Shown: piece after piece, positions 55,021 through 64,000 of the stretch | Layout: each line of letters begins with the position of its first letter | Numbering within the stretch: the stretch's first letter is position 1 | NCBI GenBank assembly: GCA_002731665.1 | Contig: PCCJ01000033.1 | Coordinates: forward strand, 31,547-95,546 | DNA length: 64,000 nucleotides | Reading direction: 5' to 3' | From: Actinomycetota bacterium | GTDB taxonomy: Bacteria; Actinomycetota; Acidimicrobiia; Acidimicrobiales; Poriferisodaliceae | Translations under genes and position numbers: made by a program | The notes under the pieces: model-generated | Told to the model about the DNA's origin: nothing | The model's database searches: none | The model's input: only the letters and a program-made list of their open reading frames with translations

Positions 55021-56154
55021 GTGGACCTAGATCAGATAGTCAGTGATATTCGATTAGCCGGTCCCGCTTGGAAAGAGAGATCTCTTGGTGCCGAATCTCG
55101 TGGGAGCATTGATCCAGCAAATGCTGAGGAAATTCGACAGATCGGGGCTCATAGACTCACGCAGCCTTTTAACTTCGGAGGTGCTCAGTCGTCTATCGAA
55201 GATCATATGCGGGCTGTCGCTGTCGCTGGAGAGTATTGCATGTCAACTGCATGGTGCCTTGGTGTCTGGAGCGCACATAATTGGATGGCGTCTCATTTCC
55301 CTGCAGAGGGACAGCATGATTTTTGGGAAGATCCAAGAACCTTAATCAGCGCATCAATAGTTCCAAAAACAAAATTCAAGGCAGTAGGCCAAGATGTCTT
55401 AGTCTCCGGGAGGTTTAGTTTTGGGTCTGGGTGCGATCATGCTTCGTGGCTCGGAGTCGGTGGGCTCATAGGAGATAAGACACCTTCGCCTGTTATTTGT
55501 ATGTTGCCAAAGGACTCTATTTCCATAGACCATCAATCATGGGAAGTAAGCGGCCTCAGAGGAACCGGTTCTAAGGAGTTGGTTATCGCTGATGAGGTCC
55601 TGGTGCCCGCCCACAGGGTTCTTCATGTGTCTGAATCTATGAACCGGGAATCTCCTGGACAGAAACTTTATGGTCATCCGCTATATATGACACCGTGGCG
55701 AACTACAGCGATACTTGTTCTAGCTGCACCGCTAATTGGTGCAGCTAAAGCTGCAATAAGACGGTTTCAAGAGCGCATGGATAGCCACGTCTTAGTCGCA
55801 TTAAAAACCACACAGCTCAATGATCCTCTCGCTCTTAATAGGCTTGCCGAATCATCGGCAGAAGTTCAAGCGGCAGAGTTGATGCTCTATCATGCCGCAA
55901 AGCAGCTAGATCTGTTAGGTGTAGCTGGTGAGGTAGATGCGTTAGATAATGCTGTCATTGTTAGAGATTGTGGGTTTGCAGTCCGACTTTTGGCTAATTC
56001 CGTTGATCGACTTTTTGAAGCAAGCGGCGGAAGCGCTCTTTCTAGCGCCGAGCTGATGCAGCGAATATGGCGTGACGTTCATGCGGCACGAAGTCACGCT
56101 GTTTTAACATGGGATCATGCATCTCATACTTACTCCCAAGCGTTATTTAAGTAA
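55021..56154 (+). CDS. Acyl-CoA dehydrogenase-like flavin monooxygenase (HsaA/DszC-like)
   Basis: This 377-residue protein has the group D flavin-monooxygenase form: a shortened acyl-CoA dehydrogenase-like fold, with a SFGSGCDHASWLGVGG middle part, DHQSWEVSGLRGTGSKE, and a C-terminal FEASGGSALSS-x-RIWRDVHAARSHAVLTWD, as in HsaA and 4-HPA hydroxylase C2 components. Such enzymes use reduced FMN or FAD from a separate reductase to hydroxylate aromatics. No reductase is next to it. GTG start. Confidence 0.85.
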   Translation: MDLDQIVSDIRLAGPAWKERSLGAESRGSIDPANAEEIRQIGAHRLTQPFNFGGAQSSIEDHMRAVAVAGEYCMSTAWCLGVWSAHNWMASHFPAEGQHDFWEDPRTLISASIVPKTKFKAVGQDVLVSGRFSFGSGCDHASWLGVGGLIGDKTPSPVICMLPKDSISIDHQSWEVSGLRGTGSKELVIADEVLVPAHRVLHVSESMNRESPGQKLYGHPLYMTPWRTTAILVLAAPLIGAAKAAIRRFQERMDSHVLVALKTTQLNDPLALNRLAESSAEVQAAELMLYHAAKQLDLLGVAGEVDALDNAVIVRDCGFAVRLLANSVDRLFEASGGSALSSAELMQRIWRDVHAARSHAVLTWDHASHTYSQALFK

Positions 56155-56172
56155 CTAAATTTAAGCTATTGG

Positions 56173-57237
56173 TTATAAATTTGCGACAACCTCTTTAGCT
56201 ATCAACGCATCAGATTCAGCTGCCGCATTTTGGTCGGAACCTAGGGTTGCGCCCACAAAAATAAATTTGTCTAGACCGAGATCACTGAGTTTTTGGATGC
56301 GCTCGATACAACGGTCGGGTGCGCCTACGATTGAATAGTTATCTACAAAATCATTAGATAGCAGAGATGCTTGATCAGAGTCGGCCCGAGTATGACTCCT
56401 CATATCGTACCTCTCATGTAATTCATTCATTACCTTTTCGTCCTCAGAGGAAATAGGGCCTACAACTTCTCCGTGCATAACGGAGAATCGAGCGAACGTA
56501 GACAAACCTCCACGCACAAGCTCGCGGGCCTTTTCTAAATTCGAATGGCAAATGATATTTACATAAGCTCCGTAGTCAATCTCGTCTGGATCTAGCCCCT
56601 CGTCTTTTCTAGCTTTGCGAGCAATTTCTATTCCCCATTTGATTCGCTCATGATCAGCACCCAAAGCAAACATAATTCGGTCGCTGTGGCGAGCTGCTGC
56701 TGAAATTACTTTCGGACCGGTGGCGGCGACCTCTACATCAACTTTTCCTAGCCTTCCAGGAAGCCAGTTTATTTGACTCGCGATCGCTGATGCCGCTAGT
56801 CCAAGTTCATCAACTCCTCGCGATACTGTTTCCCCGAATTTTAGATCTTCAAATAAAACCTCTTCGCCCTTTAAATACTTTTGAACTGCTATTAGATATC
56901 GCTCGAAATCAATAACACGAGCCGGGCTGCGGCCGATGTGAGCCAAGGCAGAATCCCCACGTCCAATTCCTAACTGAACTCGATCACCAGCGACGCGTTG
57001 CACGCTTCCAATTGCGCTTGCAGTTACTGCTGGGTGGCGAGTCACAGGGTTTGTAACTCCTGTCGAAAGCTCGAGAGTCTCCGTCGCGACCGCCGCTGTA
57101 GCCATTGCTACATAAACGTCTCCAGAAAGATTTTGTGAATCGACAAATGAGATTCCGTCAAATCCTTGTTCTTCTATGCGCCGAGCTGTCCTACTGGAAT
57201 CGGGCCGAGCGACTATTTGTGTAAATATTTTTGGCAT
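56173..57237 (-). CDS. LLM class (luciferase-like) oxidoreductase
   Basis: This 354-residue luciferase-like barrel shows RIEEQGFDGISFVDS near 21, TGVTNPVTRHPAVTASAIGS near 60, and VQLGIGRGDSALAHIGRSP near 87, as in F420-dependent methylene-H4MPT-reductase-like proteins. It is the last of three minus-strand genes (CoA-transferase, D-aminoacylase-like, LLM) and is the third LLM copy within 15 kb. Its substrate is unknown. Confidence 0.88.
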   Translation of the reverse strand: MPKIFTQIVARPDSSRTARRIEEQGFDGISFVDSQNLSGDVYVAMATAAVATETLELSTGVTNPVTRHPAVTASAIGSVQRVAGDRVQLGIGRGDSALAHIGRSPARVIDFERYLIAVQKYLKGEEVLFEDLKFGETVSRGVDELGLAASAIASQINWLPGRLGKVDVEVAATGPKVISAAARHSDRIMFALGADHERIKWGIEIARKARKDEGLDPDEIDYGAYVNIICHSNLEKARELVRGGLSTFARFSVMHGEVVGPISSEDEKVMNELHERYDMRSHTRADSDQASLLSNDFVDNYSIVGAPDRCIERIQKLSDLGLDKFIFVGATLGSDQNAAAESDALIAKEVVANL

Positions 57238-57332
57238 AAGCTGACAGTAGTGTTGTCACAAAAGTATTGCTCTAATGCTCAGAAATGCCTTGTCCGGTGA
57301 AGTTTTTAGTCAGAAAATTTGTGACAGCTAGA

Positions 57333-59039
57333 TCAGCTGCGGATGACTCTTCCAGCGAGCGGCCCTTGGTGTTCACCATCTCTCATGAAAATTTGCCCAT
57401 TAACTAGTGTTAGGTCGTATCCAGAAGCTTTTTGGACATAGCGACCGGCGCCATTAGGAAAATCATAAACAAACTCAGGTGCGTGAATAGCAAGATTTTC
57501 GAAGTCAATAATGTTTACATCCGCATAGGAACCCTCACGTATTCTTCCGCGGTCTTTGAAGCCGAAAAGATCGGCCCCTTCAGACGTCAACATTTTTACC
57601 GCTTCTTCGACTTCCCAAGTTTTACTATCGCGAGTCCACCTTGTTAAGAAATATGTTGACTGACTGGCATCTTGTATTTGCCCAACGTGTGCACCTGCGT
57701 CGCCAATACCAAGAACTACGTCAGGATGCTTGAGTTTTGACTCAATCGCATCAAAATCAAAATTTAAAAATGGATAGTTCCAAAGACCGCGGCCTTCAGT
57801 TTCTAGGGCCATATCTATGAAGGCTTCGGCGGGTGATACGCCTCTAGTTTGAGCATGGGCAAGCAACGACTCTGATGGGTCAGCCTCATATTCCACTCGG
57901 CTAGTATCCAACCTATATATTCCTGCCAGATCAAGTTTGGAAGGCGTCTTCGTGGCATCAAGCACAAGTTGGTTCTTAAAGGAATTATCTCCAAGTTTTT
58001 TAATTTTCTCTTGCCAAGACAGACCTCGCAAAGTTCTCCACTCTCGAGAGCAATTATCAAATGGCGTTCTGTTAGCTACGCCGAATAACACTCCAATTCC
58101 TCGGCTAGTTGTTTGTGGGTATATCAATGCACCATCTTCGTTCGCACGTTCGACTAGTTCCAGCCAGTACTCCCACGCACTTGGATCAGACCTGTTTTGT
58201 ACAAAACCGAATGTAACTGGTCGACCGGTTCTCAGAGATAGTTCTTTCATCCACTCAACTTCGCGATCAATGATGGAACGGTCGGCTATACCGACCATTC
58301 CGTGCAGCTTTCGATCGTTATCTACTGCTGCTTCAAAAATTCCTTTGCCTAAGCGACCCATTACTTCACCGATAGCAAGCAACTCCTCCGGGTGAGCCCA
58401 AGTGCCAGGCACTTCTCTTCCGTCAGGTGTCTGGTGCAAATAGGTTCTCGATGTAGAAAATCCTAGTGCTCCACCTTCCATGCTCTCTTCAACTAAATCG
58501 CACATTTTCGCAATGTCTTGAGCATTTGCGTGGTGCTCATCGATAGCACGATCACCCATGGCCATTAGCCGAACCGAACAGTGCCCAACCATTCCACCGA
58601 CGTTCAGCCCCTTTGGCATGCGCTCATATGAATCTAGATATTCACCAAAGGTTCGCCAGTCCCAGGGCAAACCCTCTAAAATTGCTGTAGCAGGTATATC
58701 TTCAACTGACTCCATTACTTCAGCTAAGAAACTGCGATCTTCCGGTTTGCAGGGAGCAAATGTAACTCCACAGTTACCCATTACAGCTGAGGTAACGCCA
58801 TGCCAGCAAGACACCGTTCCGATTGGGTCCCACGCAAGCTGCGCATCGAGGTGAGTGTGGATATCAACAAATCCTGGTGTAACAATCCGGCCCGACGCAT
58901 CAATTACGCTCTCGGCTTCAGCTCTGCATTCACCAACTTCGACGATTCGATCATCTACGATTCCAATGTCGGCTGATCGACTTTTTCCACCAGTCCCGTC
59001 TATTACAGTTCCGTTTCTTATAACTATGTCGTATGCCAT
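57333..59039 (-). CDS. N-acyl-D-amino-acid deacylase family amidohydrolase
   Basis: This 568-residue protein of the D-aminoacylase/amidohydrolase_3 family has the metal motif His61-x-His63 in DIHTHLDAQL and the diagnostic GNCGVTFAPC near 91-100, and KHPDVVLGIGDAGAH in the C-terminal third. It likely cleaves N-acyl-D-amino acids or related amides. It lies 55 bases downstream of the CoA-transferase and 95 upstream of the LLM gene. In other bacteria family members also act on non-amino-acid substrates. Confidence 0.87.
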   Translation of the reverse strand: MAYDIVIRNGTVIDGTGGKSRSADIGIVDDRIVEVGECRAEAESVIDASGRIVTPGFVDIHTHLDAQLAWDPIGTVSCWHGVTSAVMGNCGVTFAPCKPEDRSFLAEVMESVEDIPATAILEGLPWDWRTFGEYLDSYERMPKGLNVGGMVGHCSVRLMAMGDRAIDEHHANAQDIAKMCDLVEESMEGGALGFSTSRTYLHQTPDGREVPGTWAHPEELLAIGEVMGRLGKGIFEAAVDNDRKLHGMVGIADRSIIDREVEWMKELSLRTGRPVTFGFVQNRSDPSAWEYWLELVERANEDGALIYPQTTSRGIGVLFGVANRTPFDNCSREWRTLRGLSWQEKIKKLGDNSFKNQLVLDATKTPSKLDLAGIYRLDTSRVEYEADPSESLLAHAQTRGVSPAEAFIDMALETEGRGLWNYPFLNFDFDAIESKLKHPDVVLGIGDAGAHVGQIQDASQSTYFLTRWTRDSKTWEVEEAVKMLTSEGADLFGFKDRGRIREGSYADVNIIDFENLAIHAPEFVYDFPNGAGRYVQKASGYDLTLVNGQIFMRDGEHQGPLAGRVIRS

Positions 59040-59094
59040 TTACGCCCCCCAGCGTTATGTATCTCACATAATAGCCGCTCGGGTAGGAGCTTTT

Positions 59095-60459
59095 TCAAGA
59101 AATCACTAAACCAATTATTTCAGCTGCAGCAGCTTCTATTGGAGCAAGTACTTCCGCGACCTCTTCTGGTGAAAAACCCAAAGAAACCATGATCTCAGAT
59201 GTGTGTTCACCTAGTTCCGGTGGGGGAAGTGTCGCTCCCAATCCTGGTGTGTCGCTCAATTGCACCACGTTGGTGACCACTTTGGTTTTCCCATAATTCG
59301 GTACATCTATCTCGGCAATATAGCCATTAGCTTCAGCTTGAGGATCTCCTAATAGCTCCTTGTAGCCCTGGACTCGCTCATAGATGATTTCTGGTTGTTG
59401 TTTAAAGAAAATATCCCATTCTTCGGTGGTGCGTGTCTTAAATGCTTCGCTCAACGCAGCTCGGATTTCAACAACACCATCGCCATCCCCGAGAATTCCT
59501 ATTCGCTTAGCTCCTGTGTTCCACCTGCTGTCTAAGACCAACTCGGGCTTTCCACCAAACACGAGAAACTCATCCCATGACTCGTCTGACATAGCCACAG
59601 CCAACAAGAAAGACCCACCATCGGAGGCCTGGTACACACCATACGGGCTAGCAATACTTGGGTTATGCTGCCCATCACGTCCCAAAGTGATGCCGGTCAT
59701 TGCTGTATGGGTTAGCTCCCAAGATTGCAACCACATCATTGTGCCCAATGCTGACGTATTTACTTCTTGTCCCCTACCAGTGCGTTCACGAGCGAACAAT
59801 GCAGTCATAATACCTAAAGTCAGTTGCATGGCACCTGAATGATCAGCTATCGCTGCTCCGGGCGGCATAGGGGGCCCATCAGCAGAACCCGAGATTGCGG
59901 CCAAACCTCCACGAGCTTGAGCTGCTCCATCCAACATCGCTTTGTTGGCATCATGTCCCTTCGGACCGAATCCTGACACTCTGCCATAAATCAGACGATC
60001 ATTTAACTTTCGTAAATGTTCGTAATCTAAGCTCATTCTTTCCAGTGCTTCTGAGCGATAATTTGTTACAAATATGTCAGACTCTTTTATTAGCTCATGA
60101 AGAACCCGCTGACCTAACTCGCCGTGAGCATCTAAAGCTATTGACTTTTTACCTCGATTCATAGCTACCTGTTGGCTGCCCATTACATCCATGTCAAAGT
60201 CAAAACCTGGACCGCGCGCATAACGGTTTAGCTCCCCGCCAGGAGGTTCAACTTTTATCACTTCTGCGCCCATATCGCTAAGAAATGCCCCAACGTGCGG
60301 CCCTTGGACAGCAACTGTCATATCGAGAGCTTTAAGTCCGGTTAATGGACCATTTGATAAATCTGCAGAACCCAAGTTCTTATTCCCCTCGTCATCGCGC
60401 CTTAAACAAATTGCGACGCCCCCGTTACAACTATTAATCACCCCATGATCATCTGGCAA
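59095..60459 (-). CDS. CaiB/BaiF family (class III) CoA-transferase
   Basis: This protein, 454 residues from the farthest start (TTG), has LSDMGAEVIKVEPPGGE and the catalytic Asp in IADHSGAMQ near 207. No ATG is in the right place; a TTG at 60375 with GAGGGG nine bases upstream would begin just before the conserved part and is a good alternative, as is GTG 60441. It leads the CoA-transferase / deacylase / LLM gene run. The C-terminus is rich in Glu/Ala, with extra acidic helices. Confidence 0.87.
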   Translation of the reverse strand: MPDDHGVINSCNGGVAICLRRDDEGNKNLGSADLSNGPLTGLKALDMTVAVQGPHVGAFLSDMGAEVIKVEPPGGELNRYARGPGFDFDMDVMGSQQVAMNRGKKSIALDAHGELGQRVLHELIKESDIFVTNYRSEALERMSLDYEHLRKLNDRLIYGRVSGFGPKGHDANKAMLDGAAQARGGLAAISGSADGPPMPPGAAIADHSGAMQLTLGIMTALFARERTGRGQEVNTSALGTMMWLQSWELTHTAMTGITLGRDGQHNPSIASPYGVYQASDGGSFLLAVAMSDESWDEFLVFGGKPELVLDSRWNTGAKRIGILGDGDGVVEIRAALSEAFKTRTTEEWDIFFKQQPEIIYERVQGYKELLGDPQAEANGYIAEIDVPNYGKTKVVTNVVQLSDTPGLGATLPPPELGEHTSEIMVSLGFSPEEVAEVLAPIEAAAAEIIGLVIS

Positions 60460-60569
60460 ACCATTTAGCCGACTTCTTCAATAGTTGGGGCACTTTGTGC
60501 ATCGATCGACTACTATTTTAATGAGATGTTGCCAATGGGATATAACGGCGCGGTTATAAGGGAGCCAGA

Positions 60570-61823
60570 ATGAACACACCAAATCGTCCAGACGTGACTG
60601 ACTGGGCAAATGACTTCGATCCCTATCACGAAGAGTATCTGACCGATCCGTACCCGATTTGGAAAGATATCCGCGAGAGTGGCTGTCCAATCGCACACAC
60701 CGACCGTTTCAACGGAGTGTATCTACCTACTAAGCATGAAGATATTTCTGCCATAGCCCACGATACTGAAAATTTTTCATCCAAATCAGTAATTATTAGT
60801 GACGTTCGAGTTGAAGACCTTGGTTCGTTTAGCTCACCTCCAATAACTTCAGATCCACCCGATCATCAGGATCATAGGCGCGTGTTGCTTCCAGCATTCT
60901 CCGCAAAGGCCATTGAAAAATGGCTACCGATAACACGCGATATTTGTAACGAGTTACTGGATGAGTTCGCTGAAAATGGGTCTTGCGATGCGAGCGAAAG
61001 TTATGCCAAACATATTCCTGTAAAAGTAATCGCAAGAATGATTGGGATACCCGAAAAAGATGGAGACATGTTCAGAAGGTGGGTTTACGAGCTTCTTGAA
61101 GCCGGGCCAACAGACGTCAAATTAGCTGCAAAAGCAACTTCTGAAGTTTTTGAATATTTTGGAACTTTTATTGAATCACGAAGAAATGATCCCCGTGACG
61201 ATATTTTAACTTATCTACTTGAAGCAGACATGAACGGGAAACCTCTCGATGATAGGCAGATTAGCGGAGGGCTTTTTTTATTACTTCTCGCCGGGATAGA
61301 CACGACCTGGGGAACGATCGGTTCGTCTATTCTTCACTTAAGCCAAAACAGTGAGGACAGGAGCCGGTTAGTTAATGACCCCGAAGCCATGGATGCCGCA
61401 GTCGAAGAGTTTTTGCGCTTCTATTCTCCCGTTTCTATGGCCAGAGTAGTTACAAACGAGGTTGAAATTTCAGGAACAACACTGTGTCCAGGGCAGCGAG
61501 TCATGCTTCCTTTCGCTTCAGCTAACCGTGATCCGGAATTTTTAGCTGATGCCGAAGAATTTCAGATCAATCGAGAAGTCAATAGGCATTCAGCTTTCGG
61601 ATTAGGTATTCACCGTTGTCTCGGATCTAACCTCGCACGCATGGAGATCAAAGTCGCTTTAGAAGAATGGCTTAAGAGAGTTCCAGAATTTGAATTGACT
61701 GATTCTAATAAGGTCACATGGGCAGGCGGCCCAGTAAGAGGACCACGTTCTATCCCTCTAACTTGGGAAACTAGTCACGACGATGCGGTCAAAAGAAACA
61801 GCGCAACAGCCGAAAGCACTTGA
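60570..61823 (+). CDS. Cytochrome P450
   Basis: This 417-residue soluble P450 has the I-helix LLAGIDTTWG near 240-249, the ExxR pair Glu280/Arg283 in EEFLRF, and heme-ligand Cys350 in FGLGIHRCLGSNLAR. It is a bacterial class I type needing a ferredoxin and reductase from elsewhere. The LLM oxidoreductase begins five bases after its stop, so the two act together, perhaps on a terpenoid or steroid-like substrate. Its ATG at 60570 is used. Confidence 0.93.
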   Translation: MNTPNRPDVTDWANDFDPYHEEYLTDPYPIWKDIRESGCPIAHTDRFNGVYLPTKHEDISAIAHDTENFSSKSVIISDVRVEDLGSFSSPPITSDPPDHQDHRRVLLPAFSAKAIEKWLPITRDICNELLDEFAENGSCDASESYAKHIPVKVIARMIGIPEKDGDMFRRWVYELLEAGPTDVKLAAKATSEVFEYFGTFIESRRNDPRDDILTYLLEADMNGKPLDDRQISGGLFLLLLAGIDTTWGTIGSSILHLSQNSEDRSRLVNDPEAMDAAVEEFLRFYSPVSMARVVTNEVEISGTTLCPGQRVMLPFASANRDPEFLADAEEFQINREVNRHSAFGLGIHRCLGSNLARMEIKVALEEWLKRVPEFELTDSNKVTWAGGPVRGPRSIPLTWETSHDDAVKRNSATAEST

Positions 61824-61828
61824 GTTCT

Positions 61829-62707
61829 ATGAAAATAGGATTGTTCACGCCGCTTCGTTCACCGGCAGCAACTCCCGAATTTTTACGTGAGTTTGCGCAA
61901 GGCTCCGAATCCATGGGGGTTAACTCATTTTGGTTAGGGGAACATGTAGTTACTTTTGACCAGTATGACTCAAAATACCCGGGTAGCAGTGATGGTGTTT
62001 TCCGATTCCCTGAGGGAAGCGGATTGATGGACATGGTCAGCAGCATAGGATTTCTCGCTGCCTGCACAAAGACTCTTAGGCTTGGCACCGGTATTTGTAT
62101 ACTCCCTCAAAACAATCCAGTTTATGTAGCCAAAGAGTACGGAACTCTCGATTTTTTAAGCGGTGGTCGCCTTGATTTCGGGGTAGGTGTCGGATGGAGT
62201 TGGGAAGAGTTTGAGGCGCTCGGTGCGCCATGGCCTAACCGAGGTAAACGTTGCGATGAATATCTCGAAGTAATTACTTCATGTTGGACTGATGAAGTCA
62301 GTTCTTTCTATGGTGACATGTACCAATTGGCTCCATGCAGGGTGTATCCAAAACCGGTACAAAAGCCAATGGTGCCGATAACAGTGGGCGGACATTCCGA
62401 TGCTGCTCTCAAACGCACCGCGCAGTACGGGTCAGGCTGGTACGGAATCAACCTTTCTCCTTCAGAAAGCAAAAGCCTCATCGATAGGCTTGCGAAGTTC
62501 ATGGCAGAAGAAAACCGAGATATATCAGAGATAGAAATCCATATTGGTGCTATTGATGACACCATAGACCCGGCGTTAGTTGAAGCGTATAAAGAAGCTG
62601 GCGTGACTCAGCTTTTAATCCCTTTCCTCAGACAAGGACTGAAACATCTCGATAGCAACTTAACCCGCATCGAGCCGTTCGTTGAAGCAGCTAACAGTCT
62701 TAGCTGA
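61829..62707 (+). CDS. LLM class F420-type oxidoreductase
   Basis: This 292-residue luciferase-like protein begins MKIGLFTPLRSPAATPEF, with the SMGVNSFWLGEHV strand, GTGICILPQNNP near 90, and FGVGVGWSWEEFEALG near 122, which fit the TIGR03619-type F420-dependent group. The ATG at 61829 is used in place of the TTG at 61820 that overlaps the P450 stop. Coupled to the P450, it might reduce or oxidise the P450's product. F420 use is inferred from family. Confidence 0.88.
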   Translation: MKIGLFTPLRSPAATPEFLREFAQGSESMGVNSFWLGEHVVTFDQYDSKYPGSSDGVFRFPEGSGLMDMVSSIGFLAACTKTLRLGTGICILPQNNPVYVAKEYGTLDFLSGGRLDFGVGVGWSWEEFEALGAPWPNRGKRCDEYLEVITSCWTDEVSSFYGDMYQLAPCRVYPKPVQKPMVPITVGGHSDAALKRTAQYGSGWYGINLSPSESKSLIDRLAKFMAEENRDISEIEIHIGAIDDTIDPALVEAYKEAGVTQLLIPFLRQGLKHLDSNLTRIEPFVEAANSLS

Positions 62708-62710
62708 GGC

Positions 62711-63913
62711 CTAGCTATTCTTAGAATCTTCACTGTTCAGTTCCGGCGATGATATTTGTCGCGGATTGCTATCTATTGCAGGAATATCGGGAAGAGCTTC
62801 GGAACTGATTCCAAACTCTGCCAACCTTCGCATACTCGGCATAACTCTGCTTTCGACGCTCCCCACCATCTCGTTATAAGCCTTGGTCGCTGATTCTAGA
62901 GATCGGCCAGTCTTCGACATTGCACTCAGGACCTTTCCAACTCGCTGATGAAGTTCCCGGCCTTCTTGTTCAACTGCACGAGCATTCTCAGCCAGTTGAT
63001 TGGTCTGCCAACCTCGCGACGCAGCTAACAATAACGCCATTAACGCCGTCGGCGAAGCAAGTAAAACTCTCATACGCATTGATTCCTCGACTAGCCCCGC
63101 ATCGTGACGAGCTGCGTCAGCTAGAAATGACTCCCCTGGTACAAACATCACTACAAAATCGGGAGCATTAGGAAACAAGTCCCAATATTTTTTGTCCGCT
63201 AATGATTTAACATGAGACTTGACGGCGCGCACATGATCATCTAAAGCTGCATCACGACCTTCAGTGTCTGAGGCTTCCTGCATCCGAAGGTAAGCTGATA
63301 GTGGGACCTTAGAATCCACTACTAAATATGCATCACCTGGAAGGCGGACTGTTACATCCGGTCGCTGAACGCCTTGGTCGCCACGGGCCGTATGTTGAAG
63401 ATTAAAGTCACAATGTTCGTCCATACCTGACAACTCGATGATGTTTTTTAGCTGGTTCTCCCCCCAAGCGCCACGAGCTGAGGGTGACTTCAGAGCGCCA
63501 GCCAAAGCCGTAGTAACACCTTGTAAACCACTGATCTGCTCTACTAAAGATTCTTTCAGCTGGCTAACAGTTCCTTGTTCTTTTTCGTATGAGGATTGGA
63601 GCTGACCTACTGATTCTTTTAACTGGTTCATCTGCTCGCTAATAGGACGTAACAGATTTTTTGTTTCTTCTTTGAGAGTTTCTCCGCGCTGTCCAAGCAA
63701 TGCATCTGCTTGTTTTGCGTTGTGCTCAAGTGCCCCGCGCGCTGAACTCTGGACTTGAGCATCGACAGCCTCTTTCACTGCAGTTACCAGACTAGTTGTA
63801 TCCACTTTTATCTCCGGAGCTGGGACTGACACAGATTCCCTGTTCAGCCGCAGGACAAGAGTCACTACAGTTGCTGCTAAAAGCAAAACTACTACCACTA
63901 ACACAATATCCAT
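62711..63913 (-). CDS. rmuC: DNA recombination protein RmuC
   Basis: This 400-residue protein has an N-terminal membrane helix (about 3-22), a long coiled coil (about 55-130), and the RmuC nuclease-like domain: RGAWGENQLKNI near 147, PDVTVRLPGD with YLVVDSKVPLSAYLRM near 195-215, and FVMFVPGESFL near 257. RmuC limits DNA inversion and recombination. It is 400 residues, a normal length. It is convergent with the LLM gene by three bases. Confidence 0.93.
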   Translation of the reverse strand: MDIVLVVVVLLLAATVVTLVLRLNRESVSVPAPEIKVDTTSLVTAVKEAVDAQVQSSARGALEHNAKQADALLGQRGETLKEETKNLLRPISEQMNQLKESVGQLQSSYEKEQGTVSQLKESLVEQISGLQGVTTALAGALKSPSARGAWGENQLKNIIELSGMDEHCDFNLQHTARGDQGVQRPDVTVRLPGDAYLVVDSKVPLSAYLRMQEASDTEGRDAALDDHVRAVKSHVKSLADKKYWDLFPNAPDFVVMFVPGESFLADAARHDAGLVEESMRMRVLLASPTALMALLLAASRGWQTNQLAENARAVEQEGRELHQRVGKVLSAMSKTGRSLESATKAYNEMVGSVESRVMPSMRRLAEFGISSEALPDIPAIDSNPRQISSPELNSEDSKNS

Positions 63914-63962
63914 AGAAACATGATCTCACTCCGATGGGACAATTGTGTGCGATTACCGATAG

Positions 63963-64000
63963 CTATCCAACTATTCCCGCTTCTCGAAGTTGGTCGAGTT
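63963..64000 (-). CDS. C-terminal end of a minus-strand gene (runs off window)
   Basis: A minus-strand frame from the edge ends LDQLREAGIVG and TAG at 63965-63963. It could be the C-terminus of a larger protein, whose start is outside the window; only 11 residues are visible, so no family is named. It lies about 50 bases upstream of rmuC on the same strand, in the position expected for an upstream gene. Confidence 0.4.
   Translation of the reverse strand, partial: LDQLREAGIVG

Noticed and set aside
937..58395. Many antisense ORFs of 60-170 residues opposite real genes
   Set aside because: They are shadows of well-supported coding frames, with no domain signature or ribosome-binding site.
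1..64000. Mobile elements, CRISPR arrays, tRNA or rRNA genes
   Set aside because: No transposase, integrase, spaced direct repeats, or RNA gene signature was recognised on reading both strands.

Overview
This looks like a catabolic stretch of a streamlined marine actinobacterium. The best fit is an uncultured Acidimicrobiia-type lineage; a SAR202-type Chloroflexota is the main alternative. The reasons are four luciferase-like (LLM, probably F420- or flavin-dependent) oxidoreductases, three CaiB/BaiF CoA-transferases, a sucrase/ferredoxin-like protein, a thiolase-like protein with a DUF35 partner, frequent GTG/TTG starts, moderate-to-low GC by eye, and very tight packing. No gap stays unexplained beyond about 300 bases, and several convergent genes overlap at their 3' ends. 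No rRNA, tRNA, CRISPR array, IS element or phage gene was seen.

Layout. 1-9.4 kb: end of an MFS efflux gene, an SDR, a zinc alcohol dehydrogenase, an MFS transporter, an isocitrate/isopropylmalate-type dehydrogenase coupled to an Ldh2-type dehydrogenase, a ThDP enzyme and a GltB-like FMN protein. 9.4-19.5 kb: an aromatic-acid region with HpaB-type monooxygenase, the hpaF-hpaE-hpaH operon (4-nt overlaps), a divergent FAH-family gene, a CoA-transferase and homogentisate dioxygenase. A sucrase/ferredoxin-like gene is divergent from hpaB. 19.6-31.7 kb: shikimate kinase, a TauE/SafE permease, the relic of a sulfatase gene, an alpha-hydroxy-acid oxidase, a LigA/LigB extradiol dioxygenase, three aminotransferases, an epimerase, an MDR dehydrogenase, an MFS carrier and chorismate mutase. 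31.8-34 kb: a GNAT / thiolase-like / DUF35 operon ended by a strong hairpin.

34-37 kb holds the most striking feature. A DyP-type heme peroxidase is divergent from a two-domain AhpD/carboxymuconolactone-decarboxylase-like gene whose frame is interrupted by one TGA. Reading through this TGA completes the family's active-site motif as C-x-x-U-x-x-x-H, restores the conserved C-terminal helix, and is followed at the right distance by a bacterial SECIS-like hairpin. I annotate it as one selenoprotein CDS (35163-36236). An EamA transporter follows 6 bases later.

37-64 kb: an EmrB-type transporter, an epoxide-hydrolase-like protein, enoyl-CoA hydratases, acyl-CoA dehydrogenases, LLM oxidoreductases, CoA-transferases, amidohydrolases, a ROK kinase without its zinc cysteines, further MFS transporters, a P450-LLM pair and rmuC. 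Together these suggest uptake and oxidative breakdown of varied aromatic and fatty or terpenoid-like organic matter. Specific substrates cannot be read from the sequence.
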